Part shown: piece after piece, positions 10,782 through 21,752 of the stretch
How positions within the stretch are numbered: position 1 is the first letter of the stretch
Layout: each line of letters begins with the position of its first letter
Source of the DNA: Calocera cornea HHB12733
Taxonomy: Eukaryota; Basidiomycota; Dacrymycetes; Dacrymycetales; Dacrymycetaceae
DNA length: 64,000 nucleotides
Reading direction: 5' to 3'
NCBI GenBank assembly: GCA_001632435.1
Contig: KV423943.1
Span: forward strand, 166,238-230,237
Translations under genes and position numbers: made by a program
Notes under the pieces: generated by a model
What the model was told of the DNA's origin: nothing
The model's database searches: none
The model's input: only the letters and a program-made list of their open reading frames with translations

Positions 10782-13487
10782 TTACTTGGAAGGTTGCCGA
10801 CCCATACTCCCCGTGCCAGTGGACGAGCTTCGCACAGACGGGCTCGCCCCGCTCTTCCTCAGCTCCTGACCCATCCACTTCTCCGCGTCGTTCACGAGCT
10901 TGACGACGGGCTCGAACTGCTTCCACATCTCGAGCACCTTCTCCTCCGCAAACTCTTTGTTCTTGACCTTCGCCTTGTCCAGCATGCCCTTGACGGACGC
11001 GTCGATCGCGACGGACAAGCGCGGCCAGAGCGAGCTGTAGATGTTCTCAATCGAGGGCGCCGTCGGGAGGCTATGCACGGCGGCAGAGAGCTGGGCGGCA
11101 AGTAGGGATCAGCGGCGCCCTTCAAAGGGATGAAGAAGCGTACCTCATGATGCATCTCTTCCAAGTTATCGATCCTCTCCCCAATGCCGCCGATCTGCGC
11201 AGACAGCTCCTCGAGGTTGCCCGACCGGCCAGAGTTGCCCGCCTCCAGCACCTGCAAACGCTCCTGCAGCGTCTGGATCGTCTCCCGGAGCTGGGTCTCG
11301 CGCTCGCCTGCGCCCTCCAACCTCCGCTCCCGCTCCGCCACGCCCTTCTCGATCCTGTCGACCCTCTCCTGCATCGTCTTCATCCTCTTCTCGGCCGCCG
11401 CCGCAGCAGCATTGGCGGCCCGCACGTCCTTCTCGAGCCTGCTCGCGCGCTGGCTGTGCACAAGCTCGAGGGTCGTAAGCTCCGCAGCGCGCGTCTCCTC
11501 CGCCTTAGCCGCAGCCTCCCTCATGCTCTCGAGCTCCCCGCCAATCCTGCGCATGACCTCCACAGCCTCCTGCTGCTGCTTGACAAGCCTGTCAATGACC
11601 TCCGCCTGCCTCTTGGCCTCCTCATCCCTCTGCGCCCCCTCGTCCCGTGTCCGACGGATCTCCTCGCTCCCCAGCCTCAGCCCCTCGAAAAGCGCCTCGA
11701 GCCCCTCGTCCACAGCCTGCATGTGCGCCTCGCTCGTCTTCTGCGCCGTCACCGCCTCCTGCTCCGCCCGCCCGATCTGCCTCTGCAGATCGCTCGTGCC
11801 CAGGCTCAGCCCCGAGCCCCGGCTCACCACCCGAGCCGCTTCCCGCAGGCGCAGCGCGAGCCGCTGCGCCTCGGACATCCTGCGCCTAGCCTCGGTAGCG
11901 CGGATGATCTCCCTGCACCAGACAAACACCGCATCAGCACCTCCCAGACCACGCCACCGACGTAAAAACGCACTCGGTGACAACCCTCTGCCTGTCCCTC
12001 TGCCCCAGCGCCAGGATCTGCTCCCGAGAGTGCGGCGCAGGCAGCTTCTCATCCACCAAGTCCAGGATCGTGCTCGCGCTCGGTGCAGCAGGCGCGTATC
12101 TCTCCTGCCCACCTGGGAAACCCCTAGGTGGCCAGGCCGCCGGCGGAGGGCGGCTCGGCCCTCCACTACTGTTGGGGGCACTGTCCATCCGTGCCGCTTG
12201 TGCCGGGCGGGTGTAGCTAGCCGGCCCAGGCCCAGGGGGAGGAGCAGGGCCGCGCGGGAAATGAGCGCTCCCGCTGGGGGTCGCGGAAGGGCCGGAGGTC
12301 GAGACGGATATGGGGGAAGCGCTCAATATGCCCTCGGGCGTCCTTTGGTCTCCTGGTCCTGGTCCTGGTCCTGGTCCTGGTCGGCCGGGGCCGAGGGAGG
12401 GTGTGCCGGCGCTTCCTGGACGTAGACGTGGGTCTCGCGCGGGCGGGGAGTGGGTCGCGGGCGAGGAGGTGCCGTTCCCGTTGGTATTCGGCGTGGAGGA
12501 AGCGGAGGCGCGCAGTGTTTGTAGGTAGGTGCGCACTTCGGCGGATACGGCGGCCGGGGGGATGTCGATATGGAGATGCGGCTGTCCTGGCGCCCCTGCC
12601 ACTCCGGGCACGGGTGGTGGTGCTGCGCCCGGCGCCCCGCCCCTCGCCGACGCAGGTGATCCGGACCCCCCCGCCCCGTCCAGCCTCGCCCTCTTCCCCC
12701 CACCCATCTCGGGCTCGTGGCTCGATCCTCTAGGCCTCTTCACGGGACTAATGGGCTCATCCCTCCTCTCCATCAACGGCGGCGGAGGTCCTGCCGGGAC
12801 CGGGGGCGGAGAGGGGAGGGCGTCTGCCCCTTGCCCCCACGGCCGGGGCGGGGGGGAGGGCTGCCTATCCCCTGCAGGTCCGGAGTGCGGGTTGGGGTAG
12901 GTGCGGCTCCGCTCGAGAGAGGGAGGAGGGGGGTCGCCCCGCGCCCGACCCTCCCAGCCTCGGTCCACGGGCGCTCCGCCTCCCCACCCGCTCCTCCCCT
13001 CCCCTCCTCCACCCCTCCCCGAATCGCCCGCTCCGCGCGCAGTGTCCCCAGCCGAGCCGGCCGAGCCAGCTCCCGCTCCTCCTCCCCCAGCGCGGTCCGA
13101 CCCCAGCCCCAGCCTGCGCCGCTCCAGCTCCTCCCGCTCCAGCTCGTACATCCGATCCTTCGGCTGGCGCGCGCTCGCAAACTCGGGCTCGTCGGGATGG
13201 CGGAACATGCATGTGTATCGCGTGCGGTCGCACCCGCGACCTATGCGCTCTCCGGCTTGTGTGAAGTACTGCGGGTGCGGAGGGGAGCGCAGCGCAGCGA
13301 GGAGGGAGGTGCGGTACCCGGAGGAAGGGGAAGGTGGGACGAGGGACGGTCAGCTGTTGAATCACACCAAAGCACCCCCACGCACCTTGCACTGCACATC
13401 ATGCTTCGTCCCCGGGGGCAGGGGCGGCGGCCTCCGCTCGCCATTCCTATGCGACTGCGGGTGCGGGTTCATCCTTCCTCTGTCCAT
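10782..13487 (-). CDS. CCCH zinc-finger protein with Pro/Gly-rich linker and long coiled coil
   Basis: Start ATG at 13487. Exon 1 (13386-13487) encodes MDRGRMNPHPQSHRNGERR... and ends in VQCK; exon 2 begins at 13268 with YFTQAGERIGRG. Together they form one CCCH finger with spacing C-X13-C-X6-C-X3-H (last part CDRTRYTCMFRH), which fits the general CCCH range and suggests RNA binding. Then follow some 350 residues of disordered Pro/Gly/Ser/Arg-rich sequence, including a Gly-Pro repeat coded by TCCTGG units at about 12354-12383. After this come some 250 residues of Glu/Arg/Ala-rich coiled coil (for example LQRQIGRAEQEAVTAQKTSE and EDVRAANAAAAAAEKRMKTM). The end is TAA 10782-10784 after MGRQPSK. 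The partner or RNA target cannot be read from sequence. Confidence 0.75.
12354..12383. repeat. TCCTGG hexanucleotide tandem repeat within the CCCH gene
   Basis: Five copies of the 6-nt unit, read as a Gly-Pro (minus strand) dipeptide run inside the disordered linker. The length is a multiple of three, so copy-number change would keep frame. Confidence 0.85.
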
Positions 13488-14122
13488 CCTCGTACACCCC
13501 AGGCTGATGGAATGAGAGCCTTATATGGCGCGCCTGTCCCGTGTACTGTACTGTATCGTGCCCGATACGTATGTGCTGGCAGATCCGAGCAAGGTGTGAA
13601 AAGTGCTGAGGAAGATGTGGGGTGTTCTGTTGAGAAATTCTGTGGGAACGAGGATGGCGACGAGGGCGAGGCGGGGTAGACAATAGACTCGAGCAAGGTG
13701 ACCCTAACCGCTGCTGGCACCGACACCGCCACCGCTCAGGGTTCCCACGCACCCCGTGGCGGTGCACAGGAGTGTGGCAGGAATGGAATATATTGGGTGC
13801 GAGGCGATTGGGTAACTTAGTTTAGTTATTAACTTGGTTAGTTATTAGGCGGGGTGGGAGTGCAAGGAGCGGGCCGGTCTCGCGTTGCGTACAATAGGTA
13901 CAGTCTACATCGTCCATGCGCCATTAACTGCTTTTCCTCCAACCCCGCCTCCTCTTCAGCCCTACCCTGCCGGCGCACAAAAGCTTCCTCCGCAACAAAG
14001 AGCCGAACCCCTCGCAAACCCAATACCAAAAAAAAAAAGGTCCATACTCAAGAACACAGTAATCAAAGGATCCAGTGTCATCCCAACCAACCAAAACGGA
14101 AACGGGAACGGGAACGGGCCAT
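13488..14122. other. Intergenic region with an A-rich run
   Basis: 635 bp between the start of the CCCH gene and the stop of the membrane-protein gene; both are on the minus strand, so this is the CCCH promoter plus the other gene's 3' flank. It contains a run of about 11 A at 14027-14038 and an AT-rich TTAGTTATTAACTTGGTTAG motif at 13818-13843. No coding sequence is supported. Confidence 0.5.
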
Positions 14123-16861
14123 TCACGCCTCGGGCACATCGGGCAGCAGTCGCACTCTTCCCTGCGTGCTGGGCCTCGCCGGTGTTTCTCCAGGTCTTAG
14201 TCCCAGTGACTCCCGTTCCTTCCCCTTGTCTTTCCCCTTGCCCGTGCCCTTCCCGTTCCCGTTCCCATCCCTCCCGACTTCCTCCCCCGCCCCCGCCGCA
14301 CCGCGAAACCCAGCCCACGCAGCAAAACTGCCAAAGCTCGCATTCCTCTCAAGCCGCTCACGCAGATACCGGCCGCTCGGGCCTGGCCCGCCGGAGGACA
14401 CGCTGCTCGCCGGGCTCGTCGGGTACGCGCTGGACACCGCGTCAGACAGCGTGCGGAAGTGCGTCTGGGTCGTCAGGAGCGTGTCGGACCGCTGCGGAGG
14501 GGGGAGCAGTAGCGAGGGGTGCAGGATCCGGTCGTCGTCCTGCTCCTTCCTCTCCTCCTCCTGCCGCTGCTGTGTCCCGGAGCGCAGGAACGCCTGCTGC
14601 GCCCCCGCACTCCCGGGCGGCGACGCCGAAGCCCTTGCAGAGTCCGCGGTGCTGCCGCGCGCCCGGGGGCCCATGGGCCGCGCGCTCCCCGGCGGCGTCG
14701 GCGTCGACATCGGCGCAGGGAGCGGCACGGCCGTCTTACGCGTCTGCAGCGGCATCAACGGCGGCCTGCTCCTCCCCGGACCCGGCAAGCCTGCAGAGGC
14801 GGATCGCCCGGAAATGCCAGAGGCGGAAGCGGAAGCAGGGTTCCCAAAGAGGGGCGAGCCGAGCGTGAGCGGGGGGAGGGAGGAGAGCCGGGGCGGCTTG
14901 CCGGTCCGCGCGACGTCCCGCACTGTTACGGTGGGCGTTGGCACCGCTAGGCCGAGGGCGGGGACGGGGGGGTTGGGAGGCGCGGGGGCGGGACGGGAGG
15001 CGTGCGGGAGGGGGGGCGCTTTCGATTTTGGAGATGGTGATGGTGACGGGGCTGGGGCTGATGCTGCGGGAGGAGCACGTGGAAGAGCCAGCAGCGCTTG
15101 CTCGGCCTCCGCCAGCCCCGGCCCCGAGAACGCCAGCCCGGCACTGGCGACGAACTCGGGCGTCTTCTCGAGCAGGCTGGTCTGGCTCGAGTACGCGCTC
15201 GGGTTCATGCTCCACTGCACGCCGTCCCGGCTGCTCACGGGGAGCCGGTCTTGCGGGTCGAACGTGCCGGTGCGGCCGGTGACGCTCAGGGCGAGCTTGG
15301 TCGCGCGGGAGGACTTGCGCGAGCGTGAGCGCGAGCGCGGGGAGGGGGAGGGGGGCGTGCCGGTGAGGGAGATGGGGGAGCGGTGCGGTGCGGAGGGGCG
15401 AGGGGAGAGGAAGGCGGGCATGGGCATGGGCATGGGGAAGGGCATGGGGAAGGGGAAACGTTTTGCGGCTGAGGGGCGGGAGGCGTGCGAGGAGCGAGGG
15501 CGCAGGCCGGCTAGGCGGCGCCGGTGTCGCAGGAGGAGGAGGAAGAGCAGCGCGATGAGAAGGGTGATGGACAGGGCGATGGCGACGATCGTCCCCGTCG
15601 GGAGGCGGGAGCTGGTCGCGCTGCTCCCCGCGGCAGTTGCGCCCACCCTGCTGCACTGTCAGCCTGTGTCACTGAGCCAAAGAGGCAGAGCGAGAAAACA
15701 CGTACGCGACCCCACCCTCCGCCTGGCCCACCACGAACCCGCCCACGCCAAGCGCCTTGCCCTCCTGCGCATTGGTGACCCAGACGCTCGTCTCCCCCTG
15801 CGTCTCCAGCCCGGCCTGCCAGAAGAGGACGGCGCCGTTGACGGTCCACTGGCTTTGGGCCGAGAGGGTGTATGTCTGCAGCGTCGAGGTGCTGTTCAGG
15901 GTTATGTAGTATTGGCCGGAGGAGGGAGAGAGCTCGCCCAGGACCGTTATGCTCGTCCCTGCGCGCGGGTCAGTCTGAGCTCGCGCGGACGGCAGAGAAG
16001 AAGGGACGGGCGAGTAAATGGGAATAGAAGTGGGAGCGGGAGGGCTCACCATTAAAAGTCAACATCGCGCTGTCCCCCAACCGTGTGGTCTGCATCACAG
16101 GTCCCATGGGCGGCGTTTCCTGCAGCACCATAGCATCGGCAGTACTACTGTTCGTACCGGCCCCGGGGGTCGTGCCGTTCACCGTAGTGGAGTTCTGCGC
16201 TGTCCACTGGCCGGCGAGGAGCACTGACGGGTCTGTTGTTGGGACGGTGTGGTTGCTCACTGTCGCCCTGCCCAAAGTGTCAGCACTTCCTTTCACTGTC
16301 CCGCCCGCCCAACCGAGCAGCTCGCAAGCAAAGCAATTCACACGCACCCCTGCAGCCCCGTGCCCGACCCCACCACCACCCCCTGGAAGGCGAACCCCGC
16401 CCCCGCCGCACTCGCGTTCACCACCAGCGCGAGTGTATGCGTGCCCTCCTCCAGCCCGGTGTACGATGCTAGCAGGGAGGAGTCTGATGGTGACCCGGGG
16501 GTCAGGATGGAGTCGAGGATCGTGTGCCACGTTGCGGCGCCGAGGGAGATGCCGTAGAGGTGGATGTCGGTGCCTACAGATCACTCCCTTCAGCCTGGCT
16601 CTCAACCCCCATTTACCACCCAGGGAAGAGCAGGGAACGTAATGGGAAGGGCAACGCACCAAAGAACGTCAGATCGACCTCCGCCGCGCCGCCCCTCGTC
16701 GCATGTGCGCTCCCACCCCATCCCGCCTCCCCCTCATACGCCGCGAATCCGCTCGAGAGGTAGAGCAGGTCCCAGCCCTCCGTCGGGTCGCCTTCGGCGT
16801 AGGGGAAGTAGGAGAAGAGCGGGGAGGTGTCGGGCAGGGTCGTGTTGTAGGATGTCTCCAT
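14123..16861 (-). CDS. Single-pass membrane protein with Thr/Ser-rich extracellular domain and long cytoplasmic tail
   Basis: Start ATG 16861 (METSYNTTLPDTSPLF). Exons are joined at about 16660, 16575, 16270, 15960 and 15690. The outer half has segments such as GWDLLYLSSGFAAYEGE, VDLTFFGTDIHLYGISLG and SGQYYITLNSTSTLQTYT, with several N-x-S/T sites; this pattern is typical of agaricomycete one-TM proteins with two beta-sandwich-like modules. No cleavable signal peptide is obvious at this start. The membrane segment is GTIVAIALSITLLIALLFLL, followed by RHRRR as a stop-transfer signal. The tail of about 430 residues is Pro/Ser/Arg-rich and low in predicted structure, with no kinase or other enzyme domain. 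It ends RLLPDVPEA at 14123. Its role (surface sensing or wall adhesion) is inference only. Confidence 0.7.
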
Positions 16862-18695
16862 GGGGTTTTGGTTAGCGCTCGAATGGAGAGGGGGGGAGGG
16901 TATAAGAGGAGAGGAAAGGAGCGAGCGGGCTGGCGCTGAGGTCCAAGCGGTATGGGGATGACCACAGCAGTAAGGAGAGCTTCAGCAAGAGCAGAAGCAG
17001 GAAAGGAATGTCGTCCCGGCGAGTCCAGCTCAGCCCGGAAAGTAACGTGTAGCGTGGGTGGCTCCTTGACGTACAGCACGCAATAGCAATAGAGTCGCGA
17101 GTCCCCCGGCCGAGGAGGTGGGATTGGGTTTAACAGCAGTTAGTATCCCTCCGAGGGAAGTGTGGATGCCGGTCGGGGGCAGCAGGCATGAGCACACGGC
17201 CCGCGCTGGTGGATAAGCATAAGCATGCGGCCATGTGCCTGTGCAGCCGCTGCCGTGGGCGGTGTCTCTCTCTGTTTCTGTTTCTGTTTCGAGATAGCAA
17301 CGCATGCTGATGGTCCTTCGCGTGGTTGCACTCAATAAACGGAGAGCGGAAAACGACTCAGGGTCTTACGACCCCCATCAGGAGCCCGTTTCAACCCTTC
17401 CGGATTCCCCTGAGTCTGTTTCTGTTCCGATGCCGGTGCAGTGTGCCGAAAGAGGGCGCCGTGCTCAACATCCCGACACTTCTGACATCGCGTGACAGCG
17501 AAGCACAGTTAGAGCGGGGCGGTCGTTGTTCCCCACCTCTACCTCAGCTCGAGAGCGTAAGCCGTGGGAAGCGAGCCTAGCATCCTAACCAATTGCAAGG
17601 CCTGTCGTATACACCGCTCGCGGCGCTCGATCGCCGAAATAGGGACTGTACAGTTCTCTCGCCCCTTCTCTGAGAAAGCGCAGCCTTCACGCGCCGCCTT
17701 CTGTCGGAGCGACCGAGGCGCGTAGTCAGCCTCTGATGGGCGCGGGGCCTCCAGATCGCTTGATATATATGAGTGTTTTTTTGTGTTGCTTCTGTCTGTT
17801 CTGCTGAGAGAAGCGAGGGCGGTCCGGATTGGCGCGGGGCCTCCATAGCACTCGATACACATAACTATTCATCATCCCATTTTGCTTTCGTCTGTTCAGC
17901 GAGGCGAGGGCGGTCCTGACTCTGACGGGCGCGGGATTCCTTGGTGCTTGATTGTTGTTTACATATTTATTGCTCACCTGGGTCCCCGGAAGGGAGAGTG
18001 GCATGACTGACCCCTCGAACAGATTTACAGGAAAAGGAAGAGACGTGCCAGGCTCGCATACCGTGCCCCTGACGCCTCTTGCACTTCTTGAAGCCGGCAA
18101 TCAACGAACAGGCCTCGCACCACCCTGTCATTTACAAAAGCATTTCACGACCACGACCACAACCGCTGACCACAGACAGCAGACAGCAGACACAAGTCCC
18201 GCACGGTACTGTATGTGCATGTCACCCTCGTATTCGTACATTGCATTTGCAGATAGCTACTGGACGCGCATAACTGTAAACGGAAAGGGCTGCCTAAAGC
18301 TAGGGCAGGATGGGAGAAGGTAGAAAGTTGACGGCAATGGGGGAAGGTTGAAGGTTGGAGATGGGTAACAGGTGGTGTGTATCGTAAGCGTAAGAGTAGA
18401 AGTAAAATTCTGCGCATCTAACATGAGCAGGCGGGGTATGTTCTCGAAGGAGATCACCAAAGGACGGGAGAATGGACACGAGAAAGAGAAAGAGAAACAG
18501 GGGCCGCTAGGCCCCAACGAGTGCAAGGGTTGATCAGGAACGCAATGGACTAAAGATGCTGGGGTAAGAGACAGGTATCCTTGATGCAGGTTGGGTAGAG
18601 GCGCGAAGGAGAGAGAGACAGAGCAACGAACAAGATGAGACGGGCCAAATATCGATATCACAGAAATTTCTTCATGGTGCTTCCGAGCTTCTATC
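16862..18695. other. Intergenic region carrying a degenerate tandem repeat
   Basis: 1.8 kb between the start of the membrane-protein gene and the stop of Wee1. It holds a short (TTTCTG)n run near 17267-17291 and three diverged copies of a ~93 bp unit at 17698-17975. I see no supportable coding sequence; the open frames on the minus strand at 17539-18100 are products of the repeat. Confidence 0.6.
17698..17975. repeat. Three diverged tandem copies of a ~91-96 bp unit
   Basis: Copies begin near 17698, 17789 and 17885. Each starts CTTCTGTC or CTTTCGTC, then has GAGGCG/GAGGGCGGTCC. Next comes the best-kept block GGCGCGGGGCCTCC (GGGCGCGGGATTCC in copy 3), followed by CTTGAT or CTCGAT and an AT-rich end. 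The unit has no coding capacity that I trust. I do not recognise it as a known SINE or solo terminal repeat. Confidence 0.65.
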
Positions 18696-21600
18696 TTACA
18701 TGTTCACGTCCACGTCCATCGCATCCTCGGCGGGCGAGGTGGGGTCCGAGTAGCCGAGCAGGCTCGTGAGGAAGGTGGGTTCTTCAGGCTCGATGGCTGA
18801 GCCCACCACGCCAGCCTCAATCATGATGTCAAGCCGCTGGAAGACCGGGTTGGCCCGGATCTGCTGGATGCTCGGGCGCAGCGTGCGATCCGAGTGCATC
18901 ATGCCGACGATCAGACTCGCCATGCTGTAACTGGCGATGCGGGACAGCTCGGTGTCGGAGAAGTCGTCCGTGCGCAGCTTGTGCCATGGTTCGCCCATGT
19001 CGGGGACCACGATGTTGCAGACGCACTCGAGCGTGAGCACGCCCAGGCTGAAGATATCCGCCGGCATGCCATAGACGCCACGCAGGATCTCCGGAGCCAT
19101 GTACTCCCTATCGCCCTCCCTTTCGAAACCACGCTCCAGCGCAGCATTGGGTCGGGGCCAGCGAGTTGCAAGGCCAAAGTCACCAATCTTGAGCACGCCG
19201 TGATCGGTAATGAAGATATTGGCGGGCTTGAGATCGAGATGGAGAATGCCGGCTTCGTGGATGTGCTTGAGGCCCTTGGTGATCTCGTTCAAAATCTTCC
19301 AGACCCTCGCTTCGCCCAGGCCCTGCTCCGAGATCCTCCCAAACTCTTGCAACAAGATGCTTAGGTCTCCGAGGCCACACAATTCCGTTCGGATAAACAA
19401 CACGTTCTGCTCCTCCCACCAGTCGACCATCTGCACGATGTGCGGGTGAGGACCACCAACAGCCGGGGAAGCAAGGTACTGAGGGATCTCGGTTTCCTCC
19501 AGCTGACGCTGCCGGTCCTTGGCTCCCTCGAACGGCGCCTTGCGACGCTTGACACACCAGACCTTGCCCTCCTCACCCGGAGTGGGGTAACGAGCCATAA
19601 CACGGTATGTGTAGCCGAAGCCACCCCGACCGAGCTGGCCATCCTGGATGAAGTCGCGCTCGAATCGGCCCAATGCACCGCGTTCCGACTTGACGAACGG
19701 GAATGAGTGACGCCCTCTGATAGTGTTCTGAGGGATGAATAAGCTTGTGTCGGGAGATGCAGGGGTACGAAGAATGGCGGGATTGAGCGAGGCGCGACCA
19801 TTGAACGGCTGGTTCAGCTGCTGGTGGGCGGCAGAGTGCCTCGCAGCGCGCTCGATGAGAGGTGAGGTCTCTGGTGGAGAAGGATACTCGTCCTCCGCTG
19901 TCCGCTGCAGGCCAAGGGCGACGCTCATAGCCGGCGTCCGAGTGAGACCACCCCCAGAGACGGTCCTGCCACCTGGTCCCCGAGTAGGTGTGACCATGTC
20001 CACGTCCTGGCTGTCGTCGCTGGCCCCTGTCTCCGCACCGCTGCTAGCGTCCGACCAGGCACTCGCGCTGCTGCTTGTCCGCCTCAGCAGTTCACGCCTC
20101 GGATGGCTCAAAGGACCCTCGACGTGGCGGTCGAATGCAACCGACTTGCGTGGCCACCCTCCGACTGGCTCCCTGTGCGTTTGAGCTCTCGCATGTCGCT
20201 GAGCAGTGCGAACAGAAGGCGATGTTTCGGGCGAGTCCATGTTGCATCCGCTGAACGACGAATAAGAGGGCAGGTTGTTCGGCAGACTTGGGCGGGGGAG
20301 CTTGTGCGACCGAGAGCGAGGCGCTTGAGGCGCTGTGGGAGGGCCATCCCTCGCGATGACGTCCTTGAGCCGTACCAAGAAGGCAGATGATTGAGTGGGA
20401 TTGAGGGACGACGAGAAGTGAACATTGGGCTTTTTCGTAGGCGTCGGTGGCATTATTGGATGAGCGGGAGTCGGAGGAACCTGAGGTGCGGGTAGATGCA
20501 GGGCTTGTGCAAGGTTCGACATGGGCCATGCAGGGTGGGGAGTGAGGCTTGGCGTGACAAGCGCGTCGTCGCTACTTGACGAAGATGTGAGAGAGTCCTT
20601 CGATTTTGAAGGCACACGGGTGTTGAGCGGCGATGGAGCATGTAGATAAGCGTCGGAACCGCGCCCAGGCCCCTTGTACTTCTTCGCGATCGTAGTTGGC
20701 TGGAAGACGGCTTGCAACGGCAGCACCTTGTTGAAGTAGCTTGACGACGCATCAAGCTGCTTCTCGTGGGTCTGTGCCATTTCCCCATCAATATCGTCAG
20801 GCGTGGGAGGCGGGAGGGAAGAGGTCGAGGCAGAGAGAGAAAGCAGAGAGCTGTTAGAGAATGACTCGGGCACGGCAGAGGTAGTTGGCGATGGGGGCAT
20901 CTGCGTGTCATCCTCGTCATCTTCATCATCCTCTTGACTCTCCCCATCGAATGGTGAGTGATCCCTGTCTAAGAACGGCGAGTCATCGTTATGCATCGTA
21001 GGAGATGGATCTGGCGGTACGGTGATGTTGAAGATGTTGCCGACTGATCGTGGCCGGGGCGGGCGACTGTCGTCCCGACGAGATCCATGGCCCGACTGCT
21101 TCCCACCCATGCCAGGCGCCAACATTGTTCCGGCCGGCCGCCGTCCCACACTGCTCTTCCTCCTCACGCGCGTAGCATGTTCCACTTTCGCACTGTGAAG
21201 GCAGAACGATTCCTTGACATCGTTCATCGAGGAAGACTGTGCGAAAGGGTCAGGCTCCGAGCGCATATATGCACTGCGCCTTAGGTGTCCACGTACGTTT
21301 CGGTTCAGCGTTGGCCTCGACATGCTCTTTCTCTCCGACCCGCTCGACCCACTAGCCTCAGACACCTGCAACACGGGGATCCTTGACTTCATGTTGGTGG
21401 CGATACTGTGGGAACGAGATGGTTGTGGTGTTGAAGGGAAGAGGTTCCTCGCGTCCGGGTCGTGGGCTGGCGTCATCGGTGCCGGGGCTGGCAGAGAGCG
21501 GAAGAGGGAATGACGAGAGTCTGGGTGTGGAGCAGGAGTTGAGATGGTCTTCGGAGTAGGCGAGTTGTTGGAGTCCCCGAACAACCTTGGCAGGCGCGGG

Positions 21601-21752
21601 GAGGAGAGTTGGAGACGGATGGGAGAGATCGTCAGTCGCGATCGAGACTGGCGGGAGGACAGCGGGGTGCTGTTGTTGTTGGCCGATGGCAGGCACGCGG
21701 ATACGGCCTCGAAGAAGAGGGGTGGCGAGGAGGGTACCGTGCATACGTCCAT
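18696..21752 (-). CDS. wee1: Wee1-family protein kinase (CDK1 inhibitory kinase)
   Basis: Phosphorylates the inhibitory tyrosine of the mitotic CDK and delays entry to mitosis. A single uninterrupted exon codes for 1018 residues from ATG 21752. The first ~690 residues are Ser/Pro-rich and disordered, with many SP/TP sites typical of CDK feedback. The kinase domain begins near residue 697: FIQDGQLGRGGFGYTYRV (Gly loop), VWCVKRRK (Lys), ETEIPQYLASPAVGGPHPH, and the Wee1-type catalytic loop HLDLKPANIFI near residue 839 (HLD rather than HRD). It continues with IGDFGLATRW, then EGDREYMAPEILRG, PADIFSLGVLTLECVCN and PDMGEPWHKLR. EGDREY(I/M)APE and GEPW are hallmarks of the family. The C-terminal tail after about residue 985 is short and acidic (EDAMDVDVNM). 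Confidence 0.95.
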   Translation of the reverse strand: MDVCTVPSSPPLFFEAVSACLPSANNNSTPLSSRQSRSRLTISPIRLQLSSPRLPRLFGDSNNSPTPKTISTPAPHPDSRHSLFRSLPAPAPMTPAHDPDARNLFPSTPQPSRSHSIATNMKSRIPVLQVSEASGSSGSERKSMSRPTLNRNVRGHLRRSAYMRSEPDPFAQSSSMNDVKESFCLHSAKVEHATRVRRKSSVGRRPAGTMLAPGMGGKQSGHGSRRDDSRPPRPRSVGNIFNITVPPDPSPTMHNDDSPFLDRDHSPFDGESQEDDEDDEDDTQMPPSPTTSAVPESFSNSSLLSLSASTSSLPPPTPDDIDGEMAQTHEKQLDASSSYFNKVLPLQAVFQPTTIAKKYKGPGRGSDAYLHAPSPLNTRVPSKSKDSLTSSSSSDDALVTPSLTPHPAWPMSNLAQALHLPAPQVPPTPAHPIMPPTPTKKPNVHFSSSLNPTQSSAFLVRLKDVIARDGPPTAPQAPRSRSHKLPRPSLPNNLPSYSSFSGCNMDSPETSPSVRTAQRHARAQTHREPVGGWPRKSVAFDRHVEGPLSHPRRELLRRTSSSASAWSDASSGAETGASDDSQDVDMVTPTRGPGGRTVSGGGLTRTPAMSVALGLQRTAEDEYPSPPETSPLIERAARHSAAHQQLNQPFNGRASLNPAILRTPASPDTSLFIPQNTIRGRHSFPFVKSERGALGRFERDFIQDGQLGRGGFGYTYRVMARYPTPGEEGKVWCVKRRKAPFEGAKDRQRQLEETEIPQYLASPAVGGPHPHIVQMVDWWEEQNVLFIRTELCGLGDLSILLQEFGRISEQGLGEARVWKILNEITKGLKHIHEAGILHLDLKPANIFITDHGVLKIGDFGLATRWPRPNAALERGFEREGDREYMAPEILRGVYGMPADIFSLGVLTLECVCNIVVPDMGEPWHKLRTDDFSDTELSRIASYSMASLIVGMMHSDRTLRPSIQQIRANPVFQRLDIMIEAGVVGSAIEPEEPTFLTSLLGYSDPTSPAEDAMDVDVNM

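Noticed and set aside
11147..12425. Plus-strand frames of 272 and 413 codons
   Set aside because: They oppose the coiled-coil region of the CCCH gene. Their Ser/Pro/Arg-rich sequence is what an antisense reading of Glu/Arg/Ala codons gives.
13854..16055. 733-codon plus-strand frame
   Set aside because: It lies antisense to the membrane-protein gene, whose minus-strand reading has a membrane helix and conserved-looking modules. GC-rich codon bias keeps the opposite frame open.
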